Source: Euglena gracilis (lineage: Eukaryota; Euglenida; Euglenophyceae; Euglenales). From it: a stretch of DNA of 64,000 bases. The stretch is taken from positions 33,789,618 to 33,853,617 of the forward strand of contig CP154957.1 in assembly GCA_039621445.1 (NCBI GenBank). The letters run 5' to 3'. Below are positions 27,527 through 40,400 of the stretch, piece after piece. The translations under genes were made by a program, and so were the position numbers. The notes under the pieces are model-generated. The model saw nothing but the letters and a program-made list of their open reading frames with translations. It was not told the DNA's origin and did not search any database. The stretch's first letter is position 1. Every line of letters starts with the position of its first letter.

Positions 27527-29330
27527 ATATAAAAAAGGATTTTTTCACAAAAATTCGTTTTCGGTGATTTCTAATCTGGCCACCGAAAATGTGACCCCCC
27601 CTCGTGGCCCCCCCCCCTGTGACCCCCCGTGACCCCCCCCCCCTCGTGACCCGAACCACCCGCGAAAAATTTTCTTCAAAAAATGGTCATTTCGCAAGGA
27701 AAAAGGTCAATTTTTGCTTTTTCAAAAAAAACATGTTTTTTTGCGTTTTTTTTAAAAAAAACACGTTTTTTTGTTTTTTTTAAAAAAAACAAAAAAACGT
27801 CAACCCTGGTGCCAGGCAGAAGACAAAGACTTCTTGCAACCTGTCTGTCGCCCAGATTTGGGCACCTCTGGCCCAAAGCTGAAACTTTTGGGCCACACAA
27901 AACACAGAAAGTGCCCAAAACCGGGCACTTTCTGTGGCAAAAAATGGCCACCGCATCTGGCCCAAAACTGGGCACCACACGTGGCCCCAAAACTGGCCAC
28001 CATTTGTGACACAAAACTGGCCACCATCTGTGACACAAAACTGGCCACAAAACTGGCCAGCACATCACCGGTGAACTTCACCAGTGAACTTCACTGTTTT
28101 GATGGTTGGGGTGAAATTTTCATGGGTGAAATTTTGCTCCTTTCCTCTTACACTTTGGGGGGGGGGGTCAAGTTTTGGCCTCCGGCGCCTTTGGCGCCAA
28201 AGGAAAATGGCCACTTTGGGGGGGTAACCTGAAATTTACCAAACAATTTGGCCACTTTGGGGGGAGGGACACTTTGAGGGGGGGGGTGAGGGTACATCCA
28301 AACCGTGAATGTGCACTTGCAACCATACCCTCCCGGAACGTTGGGGAAGGATCACTAGCCAACTCAGCCAGCACCCACCATTTCCCACACCAGGCCCACC
28401 ACTCTTCTCCCATCCTACCCCCCCCCTTATTGTCTCCTGTGAGGCACACGGCTGGCCGACGGTCCTGCATTGCCCACAAAACCCAATTTTGAGCTAAAAA
28501 ACACCCTGAAATGTTGCCCAGCACTCTAGTCTGTCCATTTTGGTCACTTTTTGACCATTTTCAATTTTAGAAATATGAGCCAATTGTACATTGCAGCTAA
28601 ACCCGGAAACTTTGGCCCGTTACCAGCTACCCCCCCCCCCCCCAAATGACCCCCCCCCCCTAGATGACCCCCCTGGGGGGTCATCTAGGGGGGGGGGGTC
28701 ATAGAGCAGAGCAATTTTTCAAGTGGGAAAAGTATCCCCCCCCCTAAATGACCCCCCCCCCCCTAGATGACCCTTTGGGGGGTCCTGAAGCAACATTAAT
28801 AGGGTCATTTAGGGGGGTATTTCGCCTGGAGTTGCTAGAACGTTGGCCCCTCGCGCCAGCTATTTGTTTCAGAGTTGCCAAAATGTTGGCACCAAAATGG
28901 TGCCAAGTTTCTGCAACACCGGGCCAGCATTTTGGCCACTTGTACAATTTTTGATAAACCATCATGAATCCCGGGTGCCAAAGTAATGGCAACCGGGCAC
29001 CATGGTTTTGGCCACTTGGCGCCAAAGCTTTGGCCACCACGGGACAGAATACCACACCCCACCGACCTGCCCCCGATCCGACAATAAGGGGGGGGGGGAC
29101 AATAAGACCGTACCAAAGGAATTTCATTGGCCAGGCCAAAAAACCCTCCGAGGCCCAGGGACAATGGGGGGCATTGGTGTAGGAACCGGGGGGGCAGGGG
29201 GGGGGCGACCGCCCCCCCGAGATTTTTTCGCCCCCCCTGAGAAAATTTTCAGAAAAGTTGTCTCTTGCCCCCCCCGACGCCCCCCCCCCGAATTTTTTAG
29301 TATTTTTTTGAACACGAGTTCCAACTGTTA
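27527..29330. other. repeat-rich non-genic stretch
   Basis: Includes GTGACCCCCC runs (27590-27650), a short tandem array of 'gtgacacaaaactggccacc' units at 27955-28055, and GACCCCCC/GGGGGGTCATCTAG palindromes at 28640-28830. No gene recognised. Confidence 0.5.
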
Positions 29331-30256
29331 GGCATCGCTACCGTCTCGCCGCCCTTCGGGCGGCCAACCAAGCCCAAAACTCATGGATTTGAAGGGAAAA
29401 TAGCACTACCGTCCAGCCGCCCTTCGGGCGGCAATGGATTTTTTTGTTCCATTCAAAATGGCCCGGAGGGGGCGGGTTTTGGGAGGCAATCTCTTTTTGC
29501 TTGCCGCCCATTGGCAGCTTCCAAATTATGATGGATTTGTGCAAGGTTGACGGCTTGTTTTTCTTTGAAACAAAAAAACATGTTTTTTTGAAGAAGAAAA
29601 AAACAAAAAAAACGTCTTGGAGGGTTTGGGTGAAAAAAATTTTAACATTTTTTTATGTCTTACGTTGCACTAGTTGTGCACCGCCTTCGTTTATCACCCC
29701 GGATATGCTATAATGGCCATTATTGCATTCAATTTTCTTTTGCTTTGTGCATTTGCTTTTTTTTCTGAATCACTTCGGACGATGTGATGCAAGGAGGTTT
29801 CCAGTTTCAAAAGCTGTTTTAAACACACACAAAAATCCAATTCACAAAATACAGCCTGTATTCGTGAATCCAAAATAACGCCCTGTATTTCGTGTTCACA
29901 CCCACGAAATACAGGGCAAGCGCCGGGCCTCAATTCATGGTTACAAAGGAACGAAGGGTCTGGAAAAACTGAAAAAAAACGTCACTTTGATGACCAAAAA
30001 AAATGACTTTGGAACTTTTTCCTCAAAAAAGGCCATTTTGCAAGGAAAAAGGCCAATTTTTTATTTTCCCAAAAAAAACATTTTTTTTGCTTTTTTTAAA
30101 AAAAAACATGTTTTTTTGTTGTTTTCAAAAAAACAAAAACCGTCAACCCGGAATTTGCGCTATGATGCCAAAAAAATTCCACATTTTTTTGTCGCGTTCA
30201 ATGCCTTCTTTCAAAAAAGCGCAACCGTCTCGCCGCACGGGCAGCAAAAAGAAAAC

Positions 30257-30257
<1 letters not shown>

Positions 30258-30302
<45 letters not shown>
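30258..30302. repeat. (CA)n microsatellite
   Basis: About 22 CA units following AAACAA. Confidence 0.97.
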
Positions 30303-30303
<1 letters not shown>

Positions 30304-30310
30304 CATTGGT

Positions 30311-30665
30311 AAATAATACCCCCCCCCCCCCCGGGGTATTATTTTTTTGCCCGAAGTCCCGGCCCGAGGGGGGGCATTATTTTTCCAAAATTTTCGAAAT
30401 TTTTCGAAGTCCCGTAAAACCCAAAATAGCACCCAAAACCCCCTTTGGGGTCATTTTTTGCACTTTCTTCTGAAATTTACCTTTTTTTGGAGGTCAGATG
30501 AGCCAGAAAAATCCATTTTTTTCATAATTTGTTGTCAGAAATTGTGATTTTTACCTACATTTTCAGGTCAAAAATCCAGGCCTTCAGCCCGAAACCAGGG
30601 GGGGGGGGGTATTATTTCGGCGGCCGAAGTCGGACCCCAAGGGGGGGGGATTATTTGGGGGGGGT
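30311..30665. repeat. AATAATACCCC-ended element, copy 1
   Basis: Starts AATAATAC12 and ends G-tract TATTATTTGGGG-like. Internal 'ttgcccgaagtcccggcccg', 'ttttggaggtcagatgagcc' and 'ttgttgtcagaaattgtgat' are shared with 59211-59590 in the same orientation. Confidence 0.8.
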
Positions 30666-33290
30666 TAACAGGTTTTTTTTTAAGTCCGGCCGAGCCCCCC
30701 CCCCACCCGGGGGGATCCCCCCAGGGGGGAGTGGGATATACTGAAAATTTTTGAAAAAAGTGCTATTTTTGGAATTTTTCTGTTTATGGCCGGCGCTAAC
30801 TTCGCTTCGGGCCCAGGATCTCGCCCCCCCCCTCCCCCCGAGAAAAAATTGTTTCTACACCGATGATGGGGGGGGGACAATAAGAGGGGGGGGGGTAGCG
30901 GCATGTGGTGCCTGGGTTTTGGCAACTCTGGGCCAAATCACTGGCCACCAAGGGCCACGGTTTTGGCCACTGTGCGCCAAAGTAATGGCGGTTAGCTGTA
31001 GACTGTTGGGTTGACGGACCACTCCACCGACCCTCCTGGGGTCAGTTGACCCAACAGGACCCCCCGAGCCTGGTTCGGGGAGCCGTGGTGATATGTCCAC
31101 AAACAACACACAACAATGCAATGTATCCATATCTATAGCCATATCTACCCTCGCCCCCCCCCCCCCACTCAAAGTGGCCACCCTCAAGGCACCATGGAAA
31201 CCCAAAATGGCCACTCCGGGAGGGGGGACACTTTGGGGGGGGGGGGGGCCAAATTATGGCCTTTGCGCCTTTGGCGCCTTAGGAAAATGACCACTTTGAG
31301 GGGGGTAAACCAAAGTTTGCCAAAACCGTTTGGCCACTTTGAGGGGGGGGGGGGGCACTTTGAGGGGGGGTGAGGGTACATCCTTGTCGAAATCCATACC
31401 CATATCCATATCTGTATCTTATCTATATCTTTTTCTTGCATGTGTATTTTGGGAAATTTTCTTTTTTTTTTGCAGGAAAACAGAATTTCCTTCCTGAAAA
31501 GAAAAATTGAAATGTCTATCTGCTCATGCCAGTGCCAAATGAAAACGGTTTTCTGTTTTTTTTTGAAAATAAAGTGGAGGATTTTCTTTTGTAAAATGGT
31601 GTGTGTGTCTTTCTGTTGAGATTCACCATCTTTATCTTGTGACCCATCCCGATGAAAACCCATTAGTGAGATTCGGATGATGTTGGTGATGTTTTCATTT
31701 GTCTCACATTCAAACAGGGGTGTAGAAGTAATTTTTCTCGGGGGGGGCGAGATTCTTGGCAAGGCCCAATACAACATTGTTGTTTTCTTTTGCCGCCCGA
31801 AGGGCGGCGAGACGGTAGCGCTTTTTGGCATTGAATGCGACAAAAAACGTGGCAATTTTTGGCACAAATCCATCACAATTTGGAAGCTTTCAAGCCCAAC
31901 GCAAGGGAAGGTGATGAACAAAAAAAAAGAGTTGCCGCCCGAAGGGCGGCTGGACGGTATGCATTTTCTTAAAAAGGTTCCCCAAAAAGAGCAAATCTTG
32001 TCAAAAAAAAAGCCTTGCTTTCAATTTTGAAAAAAAAAGCCAAGTCAACATACATGTGTTTCTTGTTACCACCTGAAGGGCGGCGAAAAGGCAATGGAAA
32101 AGTTCACGAACAACAACCCAAATTGAAAAAAGAAAGATTTCCGCCCCCTCCGACCCATGAGTTCTGGACTTGTTTTGCAGGGGTGTGGAAGTAATTTTTT
32201 CTCGGGGGGGGGAGATCCTTGACAAATGCCTAATGTAACCATTGTTTTTTTTCCGCCGCCCGAAGGGCGGCAAGACGGCAGCGCTTTTTTGAAAGACGGC
32301 ATTGAATGTGACACAAAATGTGGCAATTTTTGACATCATGGCACAATCCACCACAATTTCGACATAAGCCGCCCAACGGGCGGCAGGAGACGGTGATGCC
32401 TTTTGTGTTTCGAGATTTCAAAAAAAGGGATTTCAAAAGGAGTGCAAAATGCGGAAAAAGAGACGGTAATGAGAGTTCCCTCCCAAAACCCGCCCCCTCC
32501 GAGCTGTTTTGCATGGAACAAAAAAAAAACGTATTGCCGCCCGAAGGGCGGCTAGACGGTAATGCATTTTCCCCAAAGGCTTCCCCCCAAAAAAGCCAAA
32601 TTTGCAACAGAAATGGTGTGCTGTTTAAAATTTCGAGGCCAAGTCAAGGTGTATGTGTTTCTTGTTGCCGCCCGAAGGGCGGCGAGACGGTAGTGAGATA
32701 CTCACAAACAATTGAAAAAAAAAAGAATTTCGCCCTCCGACCCATGAGTTTTGGACTTGTTTGGCCGCCCGAAGGCCGGCGAGACGGTAGTGACCTCCAA
32801 CAGCAATAACACCAAAAGGTTCAATGAATGTTGAGCTTTTAATGTAATAAATTGAAAAGGCACAAAGAATGTGGTGAGAAAATCACACATTTTTCAAAAA
32901 AAATTCTTTCTTTCCAAAATCTCGGGGGGGGGGGGCGCCCCCCCGACCCCCCACTTCTACACCTATGCATTCAAAATATAGCTCCCAGAAAGTTGGATTC
33001 GTTCGCTATTGGAAGGGTTTGTTTGCATGGCCAATAGCCAGGTGTTTTGTGGAGCCCCCCCCCCCCCCCGCCCAGGGCGGTGCTGTCATTCTGGCTTGCT
33101 CGCCATTAATGTATTTCATGAGTTTTATCACTCACCTTGGATGTGTCCTCAAGCCAGATCCAATCCAGGCATGGTTGTGCCCCCCAAACAGCCCAAATTT
33201 CTAGCCCTAGTTGCCACAAAATGTGCTATTTTGGCAATTCTTGATTTGGGAAAAACAAACATATTTTTCCCAACCAGATTTCTTGTTTCA
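30666..33290. other. repeat-rich non-genic stretch upstream of the ADCK2-like gene
   Basis: G/C-tract foldbacks, 'ttggcgcc' palindromes near 31265, the hairpin array described separately, and AT-rich filler. No gene recognised. Confidence 0.45.
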
Positions 33291-33295
33291 CAACT

Positions 33296-33400
33296 ATGTC
33301 ATGGCGACGCCCTTTCCGACTTGCACTCCGCACATTTGTTCCTATTTCAGTGGGGGCCAGTATTCTATATGTTGTGAACAAAGAAACGACACATGCGTTG
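33296..33400 (+). CDS. possible first exon of the ADCK2-like gene
   Basis: ATG at 33296 opens an Arg-rich, hydrophobic leader (MSWRRPFRLALRTFVPISVG) of the kind used for mitochondrial import, 25 bases after a pyrimidine-CCAACCAG acceptor (33271). It precedes the first recognisable ABC1 exon by about 0.9 kb on the same strand. No intron boundary joining the two could be fixed, so membership is inferred. Confidence 0.3.
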
Positions 33401-34280
33401 GTGGAATACAAAACGTATGCTTCTCAGCAGGCATTAGCAGTCCTTTGTAGGTTTGCTTTGAGATTGTTGAAGACATTTCATTTGTACATACCCTCCTCCC
33501 TCTCTCCCTACCTACATATGTCCTCTAGCTTTTGAACGAGACTAACCCCCCCCATGACAGATTTTGGCTCCCGAGGGGGATCTGTACTACCGACCCCCGA
33601 GACGGTTTCCATGAAATATGCTTCAAAAACAAGAAATCCAAGGTGCTTTTTCTGGCAGTTTTTTTTTGCCTCATTTTTTTTTGCATTTGTCCTTCCACAA
33701 AATGGAAAATTGGATTTTTTTTCATTTTGGATGTTTTTTGATCATTTTTTTGGCAGTTTTTGAACTTGGTAGGATTCAAAGTGTGGATTGGGTTTCATGA
33801 CAAGTTTTTTTCATTGAAGTTTCCCCCTTTTTGGTGCTTTTTTTTTGTAAAAAAAACCAGCTGCTCCAGGACCCCTCACTCCATTCACGCCTCTTGCCAT
33901 TACAGAGCCATTACAAAGAAGACCAACTCTTGCTGAAAAAAACAAAAAAAAGTAAAATTTGAGGTTTCAAAAAAATCCCAAAAACTTCAAAAAAGGCGCA
34001 CAATAATCATTAAAAAAAACAACGGTCATTTTCACTTTTTTCCTGGATCCCTGATTTCCTGTGATCATTTTTTCTGGATCCCTCATCCCTGCTTTCTGCA
34101 ATATAGTTGCTTGTCAAAAAAGATGAAGAGCCAAAAGAACAAGGGGGGTGAAAATCGTTTCAGATTTTTCGAGGGTATTGGATTCTACTCCAATGGATGG
34201 AAACATAACAAAGCAATGATGCCAACACCAGTGTAAAGTCTGCTGCTGCTGAGCCCCCCGAAGACAGTCTCACACCCCGG

Positions 34281-34446
34281 GTGTCCCGCTGGCGCGTAGG
34301 AGTTCGATTCTGTCAATTGACATTCTTCTTTATCCCTCTGATGGCCCTACTTCTGATTTGTACGCATTCCGAACGAGCATTTCTTCTTTGGTGCCGCGTC
34401 TTCAAACGCACCTTGGAGATCACAGGCCCTGCTTTTGTAAAGTTTG
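34281..34446 (+). CDS. ADCK2: ADCK2-like exon: hydrophobic helix and KFG
   Basis: Hydrophobic segment (LTFFFIPLMALLLICTH) and then WCRVFKRTLEITGPAFVKFG, the stretch preceding the KxGQ motif in ABC1 proteins. Ends TTTG before intron GAC-CAGGCCT. The 5' end of the exon is not fixed. Confidence 0.7.
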
Positions 34447-37400
34447 GACCAGGCCTCCCTTTATTGCTTTCCATTGGTGCATGGTTTGCCATTGATGCCT
34501 TTTTTTAAGCTTTTCTTTTTCTCCCATGAGCTCTTTGGTAAAACCAATGGCGTGCTGAATGATTTCAAGAGAAACAAAAAGGGTGTGATTTAGAAGACGT
34601 CCTCAGGTTTATGCGGGTGCCCTGTCCAGCACGGCAACCACAAAATCCAAATTGAAGCAACCCCTTGCAAACATGCAAAAATGCAGGAAATCTCAAAGCC
34701 TGGCAATAACAAGCGTTTAATAGCACATGTACACTGGTTTTTTGATGGTGGAGGTTTTGGTGTGTCGTTTTTGGGACACCGTTATGTGGGGAATGCTCTG
34801 TTCCTCATGAGAATTGCTTTTTCCCCAACACACACTGAAACTAATCTTTTTTATTTGAGGTGGGGGGTTTCGGGCAGATGATGCACAAGGTTTATGCGCT
34901 TTTTTTGTCTGCAACAGTGATCTGAAAATGGACCAAAAAAGAAGCAAAATTTTAACTCTTATTTCTGGTTTGAAGTTTCAAAAATTAGATCCCAGTGCTT
35001 AATTTCATGTTGTGTGCCTCGAAACCTGCAGTTTCAATTCGGACAATTTCCCCCAAACCAGATGGCATATACATGGCAACGCTTATTTATTGCCCCCCCC
35101 CGGGGGGGCATTAGTCGTACCTACCGGGGCCTTCGGCCTCCAAGGTAAAACTATTGGCACCCCCCCCCCCTTGTTCCCCCTAAGGAATTCTGGCCAGCGC
35201 TGGAATTTTTTTTCACGAGCGAATATTTTTGGGGTTATTGTTAGGAACAGGGTTGGGGTTAGGATTCAGGGTTAGGGTTAGGATTAGGAATTAGGATGAG
35301 GGTTCGGGTCGAGGAGGCCGTTGGGCCCAATTTTGGTTTAATTTAGGTCCATTTTTTGGCTATGTTTACGCCTAAATGTTGTCCGATCTCGGCCTAACTT
35401 GTTTCCTAAATTGTCATCCTAACCCTATTTGTGACTTTAACCCTAACTCTCATCTGAAGATTAATAAAAAGAATTTGCGAATCGTGGTGCGAAATTACCA
35501 AAATGGAGTTGGTAAAGGAAATGGGACCCCCACCCCCAGGTTAAACTACTGGTCCCCCTGGGGGGGGGACCAGTAAATTAGCGCTGCCATATGTGTGAAT
35601 ATATATATATATATATATGTATATGTATATATGTATATGTATATTATAATATTATATATACAACCATTCTTTCTTTGGTGATTGGGGCCAAACTCTGAAA
35701 TTGATAAGAAATTTCGCCGATTTTGCATTTGCCATTTTAGTGCAAAAAAGCATTTCATTTGACCATTCGGAACAGAGGCCTGGACTGGTCAGTGGGCTGC
35801 AGTCCGCAGTGACATCTTCCCCAAGGCCTTCTGTGAAGTGCTGTGTGATTTGCACGCCAACGTTACCCCCCACAGCCTTCGACAGACTCGCCGCATCATC
35901 AAAAGGAGCCTCGGGGCAGAGGTCGAGGAAATATTCGAGGAGTTTGACCCGAACTCAGGATCGATTTTGTCCATTCCTGCACCCGGTGTACAAACGCCAT
36001 CCTATCGACGTAACAGGGTTCTCTACCGAAGTGAGAAGTTTATCTCACCCAACATTGCTGTTCATGAAACTTGGAGAACGTTACAAATATAGATTATCTG
36101 TATTACATGTTTTTATTATGTATATGTTACAGGTGCATTTATGGCCGACTGCCGCCTCTGGCAGGGGGTTGTGTGTTTCCATTTTGGACCAACCTGTGTG
36201 ACAATTTGTTCATTTCTTTTGGAAATCCCGCCGGGATGGGGGTGCGCTTGCAATGGACCGCCGCCTTTGGTGGCGGGGGGGGGGGTGATTTTGTTTGGAC
36301 CCAGCGCTTGTAGCTGCCCTGCACTTCTGTTAGGCGGAGTTTAAGAATATATCCTGTGTAATTTATTCTTTTCATCTAGCTCAGTTCAATTGTGAAGTTT
36401 CAGTTCGTATTTTGCATTGTTCTTCACTCATTGGTTTTCAGGTAATCAGTTGTTGTCCCAAAAGATGTTTACTGACGAATGAAACAGTTTTGTGGTTGGA
36501 GGCAATGGTGTTCACAGTCCATTTCCATTCTTTGTTGACCCTCCAATGTTCTCCAATTTTGATCCTGCCTCCAGCCTGTGGGGTCTGGCTCCATTGCTCA
36601 GGTCTATTTTGCGAAGCTTAAGGAGACCGGGGAGGAAGTGGCGGTCAAGGTGTGCCACCCCAAGGTGCAGCAGCGCATTGCGGTGGACTTTTACTGCATC
36701 CAAGTGTTGGCCAAGCTGGCAGACCGGTGGGCACCTTGGGTCAGACTTCCACTCGAGCTGGATTATGGGCTTATGGGTGCTTTTCATCTTAATTTTTGGG
36801 AGGACCAATCCACATGGGGTTTAACCTTCACAAGTTTCATTTCCATGCACCTGGAAAGTTCTCTTGGATATTCCAGAAACTGTCACATACTCAGCAATGA
36901 CGAAGATAATGAGACAGTGCCCCCCATGTCCAACAAATGCCGTTGTCCAAAGAAAGCCTCCCTGTTCGGAATACAGTTTTTTTTTTGCTTTCCTGAACCC
37001 CCATGCTCAATGGACACCCCTGTTTGGATTTGTTGTCAGTTTGTTGTTCATAGCACACGGGGGGGGGGGGGCGGGATGGGTAACAACACCTTGCAGATGA
37101 ATACGGGGTTCAAGCCTGAGGTGGATGTTCTAGTCAGCACTTTTCCCCCCCCAGCCGTCGCGCTGAACCAACCCTCTTTAGCCTTGCAGTTTGTGCAGTT
37201 TTTCCACCTTTTCCACATTTTTCGGGGGAACTGCGCACAAGAAATTTTGTCCTTTTTTATCTTTCAATGTGACATTTTTAGGGAGGGCATGGAATTTTTC
37301 TAGGTCTGCTACAGCAAAATTTTGTACGTTCTGAAGGACTCTTCACTGTACGCAGTTTTTTTTTGCACTTTTTCGAAGAATATTGCAGTTTTTTTGTGCA

Positions 37401-40400
37401 TTTTTGTGTGGTGCGGTGTTTTGCCTGGCTGATTTTTGTTTAGGGGTTGATCCTGGTTGGGAAATGTTGTTCAAGCCTCGTTGGGTGGATGGGTTCATAA
37501 GATCCGGGCTTTTTACCACAAGTTGTCGAACAAAGCAAAAAACAACAACAACAAACCTTTTTCAGGAAACCTCTTTTCTCTGGTGCTGAAAGGAGGGGCC
37601 ACAAATAAAGTGAAACACAGAAACATAGAAAGCATGCTCCTCCATATGTCCCATGGACAAAGCTGAAAGAGGGTTGGTTCAACGGCAAGGATTCATGCCG
37701 TAAATTCAGACACCATTCTCATCACAACAAACTCGGTGCAAATCTGTACTGGATGGACTACCCAGGCATCGCGCAACAGTTTGCACGAAACTTGAGCCTG
37801 CAGGTGGACCTCAGGTACATCCAGGGGCCGCTGTAAGCACAAACTTCCCATATCTCAGCTGAGTTGCATTGCATCTTTTGTTCCCTCTGCCATCTTTGTG
37901 TAACCCTTCGCATTCACCCTCTCATTTTCCCAGGTTTTTTTTTGCAGTGAGAAATTTGAGAAATACCTAGACCGATTTGAAGGCAATTGTCCCCTGCCCC
38001 CGAGGCAGAAAACCTGAATGTCTTCAACGAGAATTTCCGCAAGAGCCACTACATTATCTTTCCGAAGCCGATCCTCGCCACCGACCTCGTTCTGGTGGAG
38101 ACGCGCGTTGACGGCCGCCCTCTGGAGCGGTATTATGGCGGAGATGGCACAAAGAGTCCCCCCGAGGCGGTGCCGTCTTTCTCATTGAAGACTAGTTTCC
38201 CTTTTGGGAGGGAAATTTTATTTCATGTATTCAAAAAAGGGATGGATGTTTTTTGTACGTAATTTATGCCAGAACCAGAACCTCTGCAAGCTGGCAAGGA
38301 GCTTAAAGTTTGATTGCCTTAAAAAGCAAAATTAATTTTATAATTATCAATATAAAACGAAATGCACAATCACAGAGCGATGATGGCGATGATGGCGATG
38401 ATGGCGGTGGTATTGATGGTTAAAGTGATGATAGAAATGGATTTATGATGGGCAGCAATTGCATCAACAGTTGTTATTGCAGTTACAAAAACATGGGTAA
38501 GCTCATCAGTTGTGATTGATGAAGTAATATTTGCCTGCAAATATAAACTCATTAATTTTGACATCAGAAACGTGTTTTGAATTTGGATTGGCACCAAGCC
38601 AAAATCGCTTTTATCAACCTCTGGGTGACCTTTGGGTAGATGTCCCTTCAAAAAGGGGCCCACTTTATTTACTGAAGCCCTCTCATTCTCTGAATGTATT
38701 GCTAAATGCCTGATTCATCACCATTACCAGAAGCCCTCAAGCTGCACTTTTTTCTGGTGCATGCAGTATGCTTCTCATCATTGCCGTTTTCATTTTGTCC
38801 TGAAGAATTTGTTCTTGTGTGTTATGTCGCCCAACGTTGCTGGACTGACACAAATCACCAAAAATTTGGCCACTCCTGTGCTGTAGTGAACGTCCTCACC
38901 CGCCGACGTGGGTGGATGAGGTGGATGTGGGTGGATGGTTTGGTTGTTCAAGGTTTAAGTCAACTCTGCCGTTTTACCGTTTTTGTCAGCTGCACCATGG
39001 TGACTTGATTCCGAAGGCTCTTAATCTGCAAAACCTCATTTTGCACGGTACCGCAATCCGTTCAGAATTAGGTCTGTGGAATTCAAGGCCTACAGAGGAG
39101 GAATTCCCCTGCGGCTGATTTTCAGTGCAGAGTGGTCGAGGAAATGACTCTTTCAGAATCGGGCACCGTTTTGAAGACCGTCCTGGTGCTGTGGTGGTTT
39201 TGGTCAGTGATAAAAGTGAGGGGCAAAAAGGACACTGAAATACGATCGGCCCGGCGGAGCGCTTGCAGGCGGGGTTTGTGTAAATCCCGGTGCATTAAGT
39301 GACTGCCACCCGGAAGCCGATTCACTTGTTCTCATTTCAAAATGGATCGATGTTATCGCAACCGGTTTTCAATCAGTAATCATTTGCAGTTGGAGTTAAT
39401 TTGATCTGGTGTCTTACGGCTCGGCCGCCGCAATGCCTCGGCCGCGGTGCACCGCCATCTCGCCACGGCGGGGGCAGACCTGTTCCTCCAGATGCTGCTC
39501 ACTGACAATTTCTTTCACTCAGGCTGAATTTCAAGTCATGGCCGACCCCCCCCCTAGGGGGGGGCAGTGGGCTAGAGGCGAAAAACAGCGCCAGGCAGTG
39601 CACACAGGGGGAAGGCGGTGCCTGTCGGTGGGTGGGCAGGCACGAACCTCCCTGGGTTCGTTGCTGCATGGTCGTGGGCAGAAACTCGCCATTTTTTGGC
39701 CGCGGTAATTGGAGTGCCTCAGGCCGAGTGTCCTACCCCCCCCCTCTCAGGGTTGTATGTGGGTGTCCTGGACAGTCTGACCGGCTCTCCAGAGCGCTCC
39801 GAGACCTCCCTGCTCCCAAGGGTTGGTCAAAATCCAGCCTGCTGCCATGCGGACATCCACCCGGGGAACATCCTGGTCAGCTACGGCAAGGCTGACCCGC
39901 TGCCCTTTCTCGCCGTGCTGGACGTTGGGGTGTGTCAGACGCTGACGAAGCACCAGCGGGACGTGTCCCACGAGTTCCTGCGCGCGATCGTGACCGGCGA
40001 CTGGTTGCACGTGGGCGACGCGGTGCTGAAGATGGCGCAGCGGCAGGACTACTGCGACGTGCACAAGTTCTCGGAGGTGTGGGTCCCTCACTGCCCCTGC
40101 CCAGACGGCCCAAACCTTTTGGTGGGCCCGAAAAGGCACTCATTTTTTCGGACCTCCGCTGCACTTCATTTTTTCTCAGGCACTTCAGTTTTTTTTTTCA
40201 TCTCCCCAAGCGGATGAAATTTTTTTGATTGGCACATGAAAACGGTTGAAATTTTCGCATGCTTCTGTGCATTTCTGTTCAAGTGACCCATGTGAATGGC
40301 TCATTTCATTCTGTTCCTTCTCCATCGACGTTTCCAAAACACAGGCAAAATCATTTACTGAACCTCTCTCCCTCAGTCCAGCCCGCAGTTATTGTGAGTT

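Larger units (their letters stand above)
29338..32795. repeat. dispersed array of GCCGCCCGAAGGGCGGC hairpins
   Basis: About 11 copies of a 17-base hairpin, each next to GAGACGGTAGYG or a variant: 29338 and 29407 (reverse), 30220 (reverse, degenerate), 31795, 31935, 32073, 32257, 32369, 32536, 32667 and 32763. Intervening sequence is partly shared ('ttggcattgaatg', 'acccatgagtt.tggacttg'). Confidence 0.85.

Noticed and set aside
27955-28055. Short regular repeats that might be a CRISPR array
   Set aside because: Units are contiguous and degenerate with no unique spacers, and the genome is eukaryotic.
34290-34320. B-box-like AGTTCGATTCT suggesting a tRNA
   Set aside because: No 7-bp acceptor stem, A box or anticodon arm can be drawn around it, and it lies in or next to the ADCK2-like exon.
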